Origin: an uncultured Spiribacter sp.
GTDB taxonomy: Bacteria; Pseudomonadota; Gammaproteobacteria; Nitrococcales; Nitrococcaceae
NCBI GenBank assembly: GCA_937884605.1
Contig: CALGDM010000022.1
Span: 1-64,000 of the forward strand
Length of the DNA: 64,000 nt
Reading direction: 5' to 3'
Numbering within the stretch: position 1 is the first letter of the stretch; the number at the start of each line of letters is the position of its first letter. The notes beneath the pieces were generated by a model that did not search any database, had not been told where the DNA came from, and worked only from the letters and a program-made list of their open reading frames with translations. Positions 55,183-64,000 of this stretch are shown here, in pieces. A program made the translations under genes and the position numbers.

Positions 55183-56253
55183 TTAACCGACGAGCTTGTC
55201 GTCGGCATACAGCAGCGCGTTGTCGACGGGGAACACCACCCGCAGACCGTCGCTGTCGATCTTTTCGGATTCATCCAGCCGGACGTGGACCTCGTGCTCG
55301 CCCAGGTGTCCCGTCACCAGCACGTAATCGCCCAGATCCTCGACCTTGTCGACCTTGATCAGGTGCCCGGTCTCGTCGGCCGCGGCCGGACGGATCAGCT
55401 CGGGGCGGATACCCAGCTGCAGATCACCCCCGGCCAGACGGGCAGCCTCGGCCATTGCCGGGTCGACGGCGATCCGCTCGTCCCCGACCACGGCCTCATT
55501 GCCCTCGACCGAGCAGGCCATGAAGTTCATGCCCGGACTGCCAATGAAGTACCCGACAAAGGTGTGTTCGGGGCGCTCGAAAAGGGCCTGCGGCGTGCCC
55601 ACCTGCAGGACCTGTCCGGCCAGCATCACCACCACCTTGTCGGCAAAGGTCAGTGCCTCGGTCTGGTCATGGGTGACGTAGACCAGCGTCAGGTTGAGCT
55701 GCTCATGCACCTCTCGCAGCTTGCGTCGCAGCTGCCATTTCAGATGCGGGTCGATCACCGTCAGCGGTTCGTCGAACAGTACCGCGGCGACGTCCTCGCG
55801 CACCAGCCCGCGTCCCAGCGAGATCTTCTGCTTGGCATCGGCGGTCAGGTTGTTGGCCCGACGCTTCAGGACGTCTTCGAGCCCCAGCATGGTGGCGATA
55901 TGCGTCACCCGCTGGTTGATGTAGTGCTCGTCCATGGAGCGGTTACGCAGCGGGAAGGCCAGATTGTCGAACACGGTCATCGTGTCGTAGATGACCGGAA
56001 ACTGGAAAACCTGGCCGATGTTGCGCCGCTCGGGTGACAGATTGGTCACGTCGCGCTCGCCGAACATGACCTTGCCCTCGGACGGCTGCACCAGCCCCGA
56101 GATGATGTTGAGCAGCGTGGTCTTGCCGCAGCCGGAAGGCCCCAGCAGCGCATACGCGCCGCCGTCTTCCCAGACGTGCTGCATGGGCTGCAGGGCATAG
56201 TCACCGCCCGGTGCGTACTGATGGGCGAGGTTGTTGAGTTCTATTCGTGACAT
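55183..56253 (-). CDS. glpT: glycerol ABC transporter ATP-binding protein GlpT (degenerate signature motif)
   Basis: ATPase of 356 aa. Walker A GPSGCGKT is at residues 38-45, Walker B VLFDE at 158-162 and the switch histidine at 195 (VTHDQ). The ABC signature, normally LSGGQ, reads LTADA (136-140) followed by KQKISLGRGL. The C-terminal ~120 residues form an OB-type regulatory domain. With GlpS, which keeps LSGGQ, it would complete one canonical ATP site. This GlpT is unrelated to the E. coli glycerol-3-phosphate permease of the same name. Confidence 0.9.
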   Translation of the reverse strand: MSRIELNNLAHQYAPGGDYALQPMQHVWEDGGAYALLGPSGCGKTTLLNIISGLVQPSEGKVMFGERDVTNLSPERRNIGQVFQFPVIYDTMTVFDNLAFPLRNRSMDEHYINQRVTHIATMLGLEDVLKRRANNLTADAKQKISLGRGLVREDVAAVLFDEPLTVIDPHLKWQLRRKLREVHEQLNLTLVYVTHDQTEALTFADKVVVMLAGQVLQVGTPQALFERPEHTFVGYFIGSPGMNFMACSVEGNEAVVGDERIAVDPAMAEAARLAGGDLQLGIRPELIRPAAADETGHLIKVDKVEDLGDYVLVTGHLGEHEVHVRLDESEKIDSDGLRVVFPVDNALLYADDKLVG

Positions 56254-56266
56254 GTATCTACCCGCG

Positions 56267-57339
<1,073 letters not shown>

Positions 57340-57340
<1 letters not shown>

Positions 57341-58869
57341 TACGCAGTTGCCCTCTTTTTCTCATGCCCCGTAAACCAGGCGTTGACCCGCTCGCGCTGA
57401 TCGGCGTCGAGCATCAGGCCCAGCTTGCTGCGCCGCCAGATTGCGTCCTCGGCGGTCATCGCCCATTCGTGCTCGGCCAGATAGCGTAGCTCGGCCTCGT
57501 AGCAGTCGGACCCGAAATGCTCGCCCAGGTCGTCCAACGACCGGGCCTCCCCCAGCATGGTCTCGACCTGGGTGCCGTAGTTGCGCACCAGCCGCCATGC
57601 CATCGCCTCGGGCAGCCACGGCCGCTCGCGCCGCAGCCGCTCGAGGTAGCGCTCGAAATCGCCATCCGGAATATCGCCACCGGGCAGGGCCTCGTCGCCG
57701 GTCCAGTCCTTGATCGGCGCACCGAGCAGCGGCGCGACCTGATCGACCGCCTGGCGGGCCAGCGTGCGGTAAGTGGTGATCTTGCCGCCGAACACCGACA
57801 GCAGCGGCGCGCGCTTGTCGTCCAGATCCAGGCTGTAGTCGCGGCTCACCGCCGAGACGTCTTCCTCGTCCGACTCGTCATACAGCGCCCGCACCCCGGA
57901 GTAGGTCCAGACCACGTCCTTCGGTGCGATCTCGTGCTTGAAGTAGCGATTGACCGCGTCGCAGAGGTACTGGATTTCGTCGTCGCTGGCAGTCGCCTCG
58001 GCCGGATTGCCCTCGTAGGCGACATCCGTGGTGCCGATCAGCGTGAAGTCCTGCTCGTAGGGGATGGCGAAGATGACGCGGCCATCGGTGTTCTGGAACA
58101 GATAGGAGTCGTCATGCTCGAAGATCTTGGGCACGACGACATGGCTGCCCTTGACCAGATGGACGTCCTTGCCGTCGTTCATGTCCATGGCGTTGCCAAG
58201 GAACTTGGCCACCCACGGCCCGGCCGCGTTCACAACCGAACGCGAACGAACATTTCGAACATCACCGCTCACGGTGTCGGTGAGCTGCACGCTCCATTCA
58301 TCGTCGCCGCGCTCGGCGCCGGTGCAGCGGGTGCGCGGCAGCACGGTTCCACCGCGCTGCTCGACATCCATGCAGTTGAGCACCACCAGGCGCGAATCCT
58401 GCACCCAGCAGTCGGAATACATGAAGCCCTTGGTGACGCCATCCTTGAGCGGCTCGCCGGCGTAATGGGTGCGCAGATTGAGCCCCTTCGAGCCGGGCAG
58501 CTTCTTGCGGCCGCCGAGATGGTCGTAGAGGAACAGCCCCATGCGGATCATCCACGCCGGGCGCAGCTCCTTGACGTGCGGCATCACAAAGCGCAGCGGC
58601 CAGATGATGTGCGGGGCAATGCCCATCAGCACTTCGCGCTCTTTCAGCGCCTTCTGCACCAGCCGGAATTCGTAGTATTCGAGATAGCGAAGGCCGCCGT
58701 GCACAAGTTTGGTGCTGGCGGAAGAGGTGTAGTTGGCGAGATCGCCCTGCTCGACAAGCAGTACCCGCAGCCCGCGGCCCGCCGCGTCACGCGCTATGCC
58801 TGCCCCGTTGATACCGCCGCCGACGACCACCAGGTCGTAACGGTCGGTCTGCTGACCTTCAGAAGCCAC
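57340..58869 (-). CDS. glpD: glycerol-3-phosphate dehydrogenase, aerobic
   Basis: Membrane-associated FAD enzyme of 509 aa that oxidises glycerol 3-phosphate to dihydroxyacetone phosphate and passes electrons to quinone. The FAD loop VVVGGGINGAGIARDA is at residues ~13-28, with VNAAGPW near 214 and GGKITTYR near 364. The start is GTG with a GGAGGAGAGG site. A GlpR-like operator lies 50-69 bp upstream. The stop overlaps glpS by one base. Confidence 0.96.
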
Positions 58870-58900
58870 AGGTGCCTCTCCTCCGTTTCCAATGTTGGCG

Positions 58901-58938
58901 ACTATACTGCCGCCTTTTAATGTTCGGTTTCAAACATA
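58901..58938 (-). promoter_or_regulatory. GlpR operator and -10 element upstream of glpD
   Basis: ATGTTCG-GTTT-CAAACAT at 58920-58937 fits the E. coli GlpR half-site WATKYTCGWW at 9/10 in each arm. It overlaps the last codons of glpR. On the minus strand TATAGT (58901-58906) lies 13 bp beyond it, so the operator occupies the -35 zone of an internal promoter for glpD and the transporter genes. Confidence 0.72.
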
Positions 58939-59831
58939 CCACTGCGCCGGTCGGAGTCAAGCGAACCCGGCGTTCCGCTCGCGGCGTCGGTCACCATCAG
59001 GCGGCCACCGTGCTCGTTCATCACCCGGCGCACATACGCCGGCGGCTCGGCATCGGTATGCAGCTCGTCGATCTCACCCAGGCTCGCCACACGCACCATC
59101 GCGTTGCGGCCGAACTTGCTGTGATCCGCCCCCAGCAGGGTCGAGCGGGCGTTGCGCATGATCGCCTGGATGACGCGCACCTCGTGGTAGTCAAAATCCA
59201 GCAGCGTGCCGTCCGCTTCGATGCCGGAGATGCCCAGCACGGCATAGTCGACCTTGAATTGATTGACAAAATCGATGGTCGCTTCGCCGGTAATGCCGCG
59301 ATCGCGCTGGCGGACCACACCGCCGGCCACGATCACCTCGCAATCCGGGCTGTCGGCCATCGCGGTGGCCACATTGAGGTTGTTGGTGATGACCCGCAGC
59401 CCCTGATGCTGGCGCAGCGCCAGGGCCACTGCCTCGGTGGTGGTGCCGAGGGTGATGAATACCGACGCCTTGTCCGGGATGCGCGCGGCAATGGCGGCAC
59501 CGATGCGCGCCTTGGCCTCGGGCAGCAGGATGCGGCGCGCCTGATAGTGGACGTTCTCGACGCTCGAGGGCAGTCCGGCCCCGCCGTGGTAGCGGCGCAG
59601 CAGCCCGGCCCCGCAGAGGGCGTTGATGTCGCGCCGGATGGTCTGCGCCGTCACCGCAAAATGCTGCGCCAGCGCCTCCACCGAGACGAACCCCTGCTCC
59701 TGGACAAGATCGAGCATGGCCTGTTGCCGGCCATTGAGCCCGATGGGTAGATCCTCCGCCGCGATCAACGCGCGCCTCCTCCGTTCGGTTTCGAGCACCA
59801 AACTTGACATTTTTCTTCTGCGTTCGATCAT
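58917..59831 (-). CDS. glpR: DeoR-family glycerol regulon repressor GlpR
   Basis: Repressor of up to 304 aa. The HTH region (~40-90) has [25 protein letters not shown] and the sugar-phosphate sensing domain (~105-270) has [14 protein letters not shown] and [14 protein letters not shown]-type loops. It is longer than E. coli GlpR by about 30 N-terminal and 20 C-terminal residues. Start 59831 or 59810; the HTH begins later in either case. It leads the glp operon and is divergent from glpK across 44 bp. Confidence 0.93.
   Translation of the reverse strand: MIERRRKMSSLVLETERRRRALIAAEDLPIGLNGRQQAMLDLVQEQGFVSVEALAQHFAVTAQTIRRDINALCGAGLLRRYHGGAGLPSSVENVHYQARRILLPEAKARIGAAIAARIPDKASVFITLGTTTEAVALALRQHQGLRVITNNLNVATAMADSPDCEVIVAGGVVRQRDRGITGEATIDFVNQFKVDYAVLGISGIEADGTLLDFDYHEVRVIQAIMRNARSTLLGADHSKFGRNAMVRVASLGEIDELHTDAEPPAYVRRVMNEHGGRLMVTDAASGTPGSLDSDRRSGMFETEH
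59780..59799. promoter_or_regulatory. second GlpR operator candidate, near glpK
   Basis: GTTCG-GTTT-CGAGCAC (59783-59798) keeps the centre of the site upstream of glpD. Against WATKYTCGWW the arms score 7/10 and 8/10. It lies inside the 5' end of glpR, ~77 bp before the glpK ATG and just upstream of the TTGACA at 59804. Confidence 0.5.
59804..59831 (+). promoter_or_regulatory. glpK promoter candidate
   Basis: TTGACA (59804-59809), a 16-bp spacer, then GATCAT (59826-59831, 4/6). The glpK ATG is 45 bp further on with a GAGGAGAG site. It overlaps the start region of glpR, so the two genes would share control DNA. Confidence 0.35.
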
Positions 59832-59875
59832 ACCGCCTAATCAGAACGGCGCAATCATATCGAGGAGAGAGCGAC

Positions 59876-61369
59876 ATGGCCGACAATAACGGCATACTGG
59901 CCATTGACCAGGGGACAACCAGCTCGCGGGCCATCGTTTTCGATCTTGAAGGCCACATCGTGGCAACCGCTCAGGAAGAATTCTCCCAGCATTACCCGCA
60001 CAGCGGCTGGGTGGAGCATGAGCCCCAGGACCTGATCGACACGACCCTCGATACCAGTCGCCGGGCCCTCAAGGCAGCCAAGGCCGCCGGCGTCCATGCC
60101 TGCAGCATCGGCATCACCAACCAGCGCGAGACCACCATTGTCTGGGACCGGCAGACCGGCGAGCCGGTGCACAACGCCATTGTCTGGCAGGATCGCCGCA
60201 CCGCCGAGCGCTGTGCCGCGCTCAAGGCCGCCGGCCATGAGTCGATGGTGGCCGAGCGCACCGGGCTGCTGCTCGACCCCTACTTTGCCGCCACCAAGAT
60301 CGCCTGGATCCTCGATAATGTCCGCGGCGCGCGGGAGCGGGCCCGCAAGGGTGAGCTGGCTTTCGGCACCGTCGACACCTGGCTGCTCTGGCGACTGACC
60401 GGCGGCCGCAGCCATGCCACCGACGCCACCAACGCCAGTCGCACACTGCTTTTCAACATCCACCGCCAGGCCTGGGACGACGAGCTGCTCGGCCTGTTCG
60501 ATATCCCCGCCGCGATCCTCCCCGAAGTACTCGACAGTGCCGATGATTTCGGCACCACCGACCCCGAGCTGCTCGGCAGCGCCCTGCCCATCGAGGGCAT
60601 CGCCGGTGACCAGCATGCCGCGGTGGTGGGCCAGTGCTGTTTTCGGCCGGGGATGATCAAGAGCACCTACGGCACGGGCTGCTTTGCGCTAATGAACACC
60701 GGGGAGACCGCCGTCCCGTCGCAGAACCGCATGCTGACCACCACGGCCTATCGCATCAACGGCAAGCCCACGTTCGCCCTCGAAGGGGCGATCTTTATTG
60801 CCGGAGCCGCCATTCAGTGGCTGCGCGACGAGCTGGGCATCATCGCCCACGCCTCGCAGAGCGAGGGTCTGGCCAATGATGCCGAGGCCGAGGGGCTGTA
60901 CATGGTGCCGGCCTTCACCGGCCTGGGCGCGCCCTGGTGGGACCCCAACGCCCGCGGCGCGATCTTTGGCCTGACCCGCAACACCGGGGTGGCCGAGTTT
61001 GTGCACGCGGCACTCGACTCGGTGTGCCTGCAGACCGGCGACCTGCTCGAAGCGATGGCGGACGACTCGCAGACAAAGCAGGCCACCCTGCGCGTCGACG
61101 GCGGCATGGTGGCCAACAACTGGCTGCTGCAGCGGCTGGCGGATCTGACCGGGCTGGATGTCGAGCGCCCCAGGGTGATCGAAACCACCGCCCTGGGCGC
61201 CGCCTATCTGGCCGGGTTGCAGCACGGCCTGTACCAGTCGCTGGAGAGCCTCGAGTCGCAGTGGTCGCTGGATGAGCGCTTCAAGCCGGCCATCTCCCAC
61301 TCGTCACGTGAACACATCGTCGAGGGTTGGCACGACGCGGTCCGTCGGACCCTGACGACCGGGCGCTGA
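59876..61369 (+). CDS. glpK: glycerol kinase
   Basis: FGGY-family kinase of 497 aa that traps glycerol as glycerol 3-phosphate. [16 protein letters not shown] (residues ~8-23), GITNQRETT (~80), and GTFVALNTG-like and DGG motifs near the C-terminus are present. The length equals E. coli GlpK. The ATG at 59876 has a strong site. It is divergent from glpR; gloA begins 43 bp after its stop. Confidence 0.97.
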   Translation: MADNNGILAIDQGTTSSRAIVFDLEGHIVATAQEEFSQHYPHSGWVEHEPQDLIDTTLDTSRRALKAAKAAGVHACSIGITNQRETTIVWDRQTGEPVHNAIVWQDRRTAERCAALKAAGHESMVAERTGLLLDPYFAATKIAWILDNVRGARERARKGELAFGTVDTWLLWRLTGGRSHATDATNASRTLLFNIHRQAWDDELLGLFDIPAAILPEVLDSADDFGTTDPELLGSALPIEGIAGDQHAAVVGQCCFRPGMIKSTYGTGCFALMNTGETAVPSQNRMLTTTAYRINGKPTFALEGAIFIAGAAIQWLRDELGIIAHASQSEGLANDAEAEGLYMVPAFTGLGAPWWDPNARGAIFGLTRNTGVAEFVHAALDSVCLQTGDLLEAMADDSQTKQATLRVDGGMVANNWLLQRLADLTGLDVERPRVIETTALGAAYLAGLQHGLYQSLESLESQWSLDERFKPAISHSSREHIVEGWHDAVRRTLTTGR

Positions 61370-61412
61370 AAACGCTATTATTAGAGGACGCACTCGTTCT
61401 GTCGGAGGATAG

Positions 61413-61856
61413 ATGCAGTACCTGCACACCATGGTCCGTATCAGCGATATCGATGCCTCGCTGCGCTTTTACTGCGAACTGCTGGGCCTCGAGGAGATCA
61501 GCCGTCAGGACAGCGAAAAGGGCCGCTTTACCCTGATCTTTCTGGCCGCGCCGGCGGACCGTGACCGGGCCCGCTCGAGCGACCGCGCGCCGATGCTCGA
61601 GCTGACCTACAACTGGGACCCCGAGACCTATGCCGGTGGCCGAAACTTTGGCCATCTGGCCTACCGGGTGGACGATATCTACGCCACCTGCCAGCACCTG
61701 ATGGACAACGGCGTCACCATCAACCGACCGCCCCGGGATGGCCACATGGCCTTCGTGAAATCCCCCGACGGCATCTCGGTGGAGCTGCTGCAGAGCGGGG
61801 AGGCATTGCCCGCGCAGGAGCCCTGGGCCTCCATGGCCAACACGGGGAGCTGGTAG
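61413..61856 (+). CDS. gloA: lactoylglutathione lyase (glyoxalase I)
   Basis: Metalloenzyme of 147 aa that converts the methylglyoxal-glutathione adduct to lactoylglutathione. The four ligands of the family are visible: His5 (LHTMVR), Glu in LELTYNWD, His in FGHLAYRV and Glu in SVELLQ. RISDIDASLRFYCELLGL is typical. Start ATG 61413 after GGAGG. It lies 43 bp downstream of glpK; methylglyoxal arises from dihydroxyacetone phosphate during glycerol use. Confidence 0.94.
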   Translation: MQYLHTMVRISDIDASLRFYCELLGLEEISRQDSEKGRFTLIFLAAPADRDRARSSDRAPMLELTYNWDPETYAGGRNFGHLAYRVDDIYATCQHLMDNGVTINRPPRDGHMAFVKSPDGISVELLQSGEALPAQEPWASMANTGSW

Positions 61857-62368
61857 TGCCCACAGCCGGCGCACGGCCCATGGACAATCGGCGCCGCGAC
61901 CGCTGGGGGCTGGTCGGCTGGACACTGCTGGTGGTGATCACCGCCATGGGCGGCATTCTCAGCCCACCCGGTGACTGGTATGCGGCGCTCGACAAGCCGC
62001 CCCTGACGCCCCCGGATCTGCTCTTTCCGATTGCCTGGACACTGCTCTACGCGCTGATGATCGCGGCGGCCTGGCAGGTCTGGCGACGCATTGGCCTGCT
62101 GGCCGGCCTGGCCGTGCTGATCCCGTTTGTCGCCCAACTGGGCGCCAACGGGCTGTGGAGTATTCTGTTCTTTCAGTGGCATCGCCCCGATCTGGCGCTG
62201 GTGGATCTGGTGGTGCTCTGGGCGCTGATCGCGCTGACGATGCTGCGCTTTCGCCGAGTGCATCCGCCGGCCGCGTGGCTACTGGCGCCGTATCTGGTCT
62301 GGGTGACCTACGCCGGGTATCTGAATATCGGCATCATCCTGCTGAACGGGCCGGCGCCACCGGCCTGA
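61856..62368 (+). CDS. tspO: TspO/MBR-family membrane protein
   Basis: Five-helix membrane protein of about 170 aa. WYAALDKPPLTPPDLLFPIAW, GANGLWSILFF and the many Trp, Asn and Pro in helices are TspO hallmarks. TspO binds porphyrins and modulates stress responses. The GTG at 61856 overlaps the gloA stop and has a GGGGAG site; an ATG at 61880 is possible. Its stop abuts the lysR stop with no gap. Confidence 0.9.
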   Translation: MPTAGARPMDNRRRDRWGLVGWTLLVVITAMGGILSPPGDWYAALDKPPLTPPDLLFPIAWTLLYALMIAAAWQVWRRIGLLAGLAVLIPFVAQLGANGLWSILFFQWHRPDLALVDLVVLWALIALTMLRFRRVHPPAAWLLAPYLVWVTYAGYLNIGIILLNGPAPPA

Positions 62369-63328
62369 TCAGCCGCGCTCGATCCGCTCGCGCCATTCCG
62401 CTTCAGTAAACTCGATGCCCTCGCGCTCCCACGGCGGCACCGGCGTGAACACCTCCACCAGAAAGTCGACAAACGCCCGCACCTTGCGTGACAGATGCCG
62501 GCGGTGGGGATAGAGCAGAAAATACGCCGAGCGCTCGTGGGGATACTGCGGCAGCACCGGCACCAGATCGCCGCGGCGAATGGCCGGCATCACCAGCCAC
62601 GTGGAAAGCCGCGCCAGACCAACACCGGCCAGCGCCGCCTCGTACAGGGCGTCGGCGGTATTGGCGCGGAAGTTCCCGCCGACATGCAGGGTGCGATAGC
62701 CGTGGCCGGGATCCTCAAAGGCCCAGTCGTTGAACTGCGATACCTCGTAGAGCGTCAGGCAGTTGTGCGAGAGGAGCTCCTCGGGCGTTGCCGGGGCACC
62801 GTGCTGCTCGATGTAGTGGGGCGAGGCGCAGATGATGCGGCGATTGACGCACAGCCGCCGGGCGATCAGTGATGGGTCATCCATCTGCTCGCGCCACTGA
62901 ATGGCGACGTCGATCCCCTCCTCAATCAGATCCACCTGGCGGTCGGTCAGCTCGAACTCGATATTGAGCTCGGGATAGCGCTCGAGAAATTCCTGAATCC
63001 GGGGCAGCACCTCAACCCGGCCGAACGCCACGGTGGCCGCCACCCGGAGTGTCCCCCGCGGATTCTCGTTAAGCGCCGTGACCGCCTCTTCGGCCTCCTC
63101 GATCTCCTGGATGATCCGCGCACAGCGCTCGTAATAGGCATGCCCCACCTCGGTCAGGCTGACCCGTCGGGTGGTGCGATTGAAAAGCCGCACGCCCAGC
63201 CGATCTTCGAGACGCCGGATCTGCTTGCTCACCGCCGACGGCGTGAGGTCGAGATCGCGGGCCGCCGACGAGAAACTGCCCCGGTCCACTGCCCGCACGA
63301 ACATGTGCATCTCCGCCGCCCGATCCAT
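62369..63328 (-). CDS. LysR-family transcriptional regulator
   Basis: Regulator of 319 aa. The HTH is in residues 1-60 (SFSSAARDLDLTPSAVSKQIRRLE, shown here only as the region ~18-41). The effector domain covers ~90-300. It belongs to the large group near DsdC/PtxR-like or quinone-responsive regulators; the effector is unknown. It lies 137 bp downstream of azlD on the same strand, so it may or may not control azlCD. Confidence 0.93.
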   Translation of the reverse strand: MDRAAEMHMFVRAVDRGSFSSAARDLDLTPSAVSKQIRRLEDRLGVRLFNRTTRRVSLTEVGHAYYERCARIIQEIEEAEEAVTALNENPRGTLRVAATVAFGRVEVLPRIQEFLERYPELNIEFELTDRQVDLIEEGIDVAIQWREQMDDPSLIARRLCVNRRIICASPHYIEQHGAPATPEELLSHNCLTLYEVSQFNDWAFEDPGHGYRTLHVGGNFRANTADALYEAALAGVGLARLSTWLVMPAIRRGDLVPVLPQYPHERSAYFLLYPHRRHLSRKVRAFVDFLVEVFTPVPPWEREGIEFTEAEWRERIERG

Positions 63329-63342
63329 CGCTTATCGATGCC

Positions 63343-63362
63343 TCTATATCACTAATTAAGTG
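63343..63362 (-). promoter_or_regulatory. lysR promoter candidate with adjoining palindrome
   Basis: On the minus strand TG-A-TATAGA (extended -10, hexamer at 63343-63348) lies ~15 bp before the lysR ATG. Directly upstream is CACT-AATTA-AGTG (63350-63362). A short palindrome in this position could be an autoregulatory LysR half. The rest of 63363-63465 shows no clear element. Confidence 0.35.
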
Positions 63363-63465
63363 CTGAAATGAATGATTACCTCTTACGGGGAACAGCATAC
63401 AACCCAATACGACGCCACCATAGCCCGGGCGATCGGCCCCGCCGCGATGGACCGGCCCGCGCCCG

Positions 63466-63786
63466 CTAGGCAGGGAGCAGCGCCCGCAGGCTCCACAGCG
63501 CGATCATGCCCAGGATCAATGTCGGCAGGGTGGCCCGGGTTTTCCAGGCCACCAGCCCGGCCACCGCGCCAGCCAGCAGCCGTGGCGCGTCGACACTGCC
63601 ATCCCCCTGCCACTGCACCAGCCCCGGCAGCACCAGCGCGGCGAACACCGCCGGCGGGACATAGCTGAGCCCGCGGCGGACCAGATCGGGCATCTGCAGC
63701 CCGTGGCCGAACACCAGAAACGACCCGCGCCAGAGGAACGTACCCACCCCAATCGCCGCCACCATCCACCACAGCGGATCAACCAC
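63466..63786 (-). CDS. azlD: AzlD-family branched-chain amino acid exporter subunit
   Basis: Membrane protein of 106 aa with about four helices. The segments FLWRGSFLVFG, RRGLSYVPPAVFAALVLPG and the final helix are typical of AzlD. It pairs with AzlC to export branched-chain amino acids or related compounds. Its start overlaps the azlC end by 8 bp. Confidence 0.88.
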   Translation of the reverse strand: MVDPLWWMVAAIGVGTFLWRGSFLVFGHGLQMPDLVRRGLSYVPPAVFAALVLPGLVQWQGDGSVDAPRLLAGAVAGLVAWKTRATLPTLILGMIALWSLRALLPA

Positions 63787-64000
63787 GACGCCGTCCCTCG
63801 GCCATTACGCCGGCAATGATCCCCGCGAGCGAGGCCAGCGTCAGCCCCAGCCCAGCGGGCAGATCGCGCCCCAGCACCGACAGTGACCCGGCCACCAGCG
63901 CGGCAATGACACCCGGGCGGCTGCTGATCGACATCACCAGCAGCGCCAGAAAGATCAGCGGCACGATAAACCCCAGCTCCCAGGCCGGCGGCATCGCCGT
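63779..64000 (-). CDS. azlC: AzlC-family transporter, C-terminal part (runs off right edge)
   Basis: The last ~73 residues of a membrane protein, with two or three helices (WELGFIVPLIFLALLV and later segments). Position directly before azlD and the helix pattern fit the AzlC C-terminus. The frame stays open to base 64000, so the N-terminal part lies outside. No start is assigned. Confidence 0.8.
   Translation of the reverse strand, partial: TAMPPAWELGFIVPLIFLALLVMSISSRPGVIAALVAGSLSVLGRDLPAGLGLTLASLAGIIAGVMAEGRRRG

Noticed and set aside
51206-55186. A 1326-codon open frame on the plus strand opposite the glycerol transporter genes
   Set aside because: It is antisense to five well-supported genes (glpV to glpP), is very rich in His, Gln, Arg and Gly as expected for reversed GC-rich codons, and has no recognisable domain.

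Overview
The window is a GC-rich, very compact bacterial chromosome segment. It holds the 5' part of one rRNA operon, about 62 protein genes and no mobile elements, CRISPR arrays or phage genes that I can see. Several signs point to a gammaproteobacterium. The left end (16S rRNA, tyrS, M23 peptidase, anmK, erpA, argC) follows the order I remember from Pseudomonas. Further signs are rppH-ptsP, fis-purH-purD, prmA, mpl and the oxygen-independent HemN. Osmolyte genes (trehalose synthesis, choline uptake and oxidation to glycine betaine), pyrophosphate-linked phosphofructokinase and tight gene packing suggest a halophile, perhaps Ectothiorhodospiraceae (Spiribacter or Halorhodospira type). That last step is inference.

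Layout. 1-913: 16S rRNA 5' part, leader with boxA and boxC, and three candidate tandem promoters, all on the minus strand. 921-15823: housekeeping genes (tyrS, M23 peptidase, anmK, erpA, argC, a CLC protein, a TlpA-like thioredoxin, hemJ, an Irr-like Fur regulator, ptsP, rppH, a HAD hydrolase, a PCuAC copper chaperone, hemN and two small membrane proteins). 15820-23572: a minus-strand run of purD, purH, fis, prmA, a cobalamin adenosyltransferase, ppa, pfp and cfa. 23690-35123: mpl, a DedA-PAP2 fusion, hemL, thiE, rubredoxin, a phosphodiesterase, a polysaccharide deacetylase, a YfaZ-like barrel, a flavin oxidase, a MOSC protein and a MetF-like protein. 35261-45598: osmoadaptation, with a lipoprotein gene, otsB, a GH15 hydrolase, otsA and dinB, then divergent choX and betIBA. 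45727-51278: a CoA-ligase/acetyltransferase fusion, a CsoR/RcnR-family sensor and a copper ATPase with a G/C palindrome in its promoter. 51362-62368: a complete glycerol system, glpR-D-S-T-P-Q-U-V on the minus strand and divergent glpK-gloA-tspO on the plus strand. 62369-64000: a LysR regulator and azlD plus partial azlC.

How the genes work together. The glycerol block takes glycerol in through an ABC importer, phosphorylates it (GlpK), oxidises it (GlpD) and, by inference, removes methylglyoxal with the adjacent glyoxalase. GlpR-type operators lie at the glpR/glpD and glpR/glpK junctions. The two ATPase subunits carry complementary losses of catalytic motifs, so one composite ATP site looks canonical and one degenerate. 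Choline is bound by ChoX and converted to betaine by BetA and BetB under BetI, with two operator-like palindromes 30 bp apart. Trehalose is made by OtsA and OtsB with a GH15 enzyme encoded between them.

Architecture. All nine convergent gene pairs have a gap of 6 bp or less or overlap (up to 133 bp), and I found only one canonical intrinsic terminator in 64 kb.
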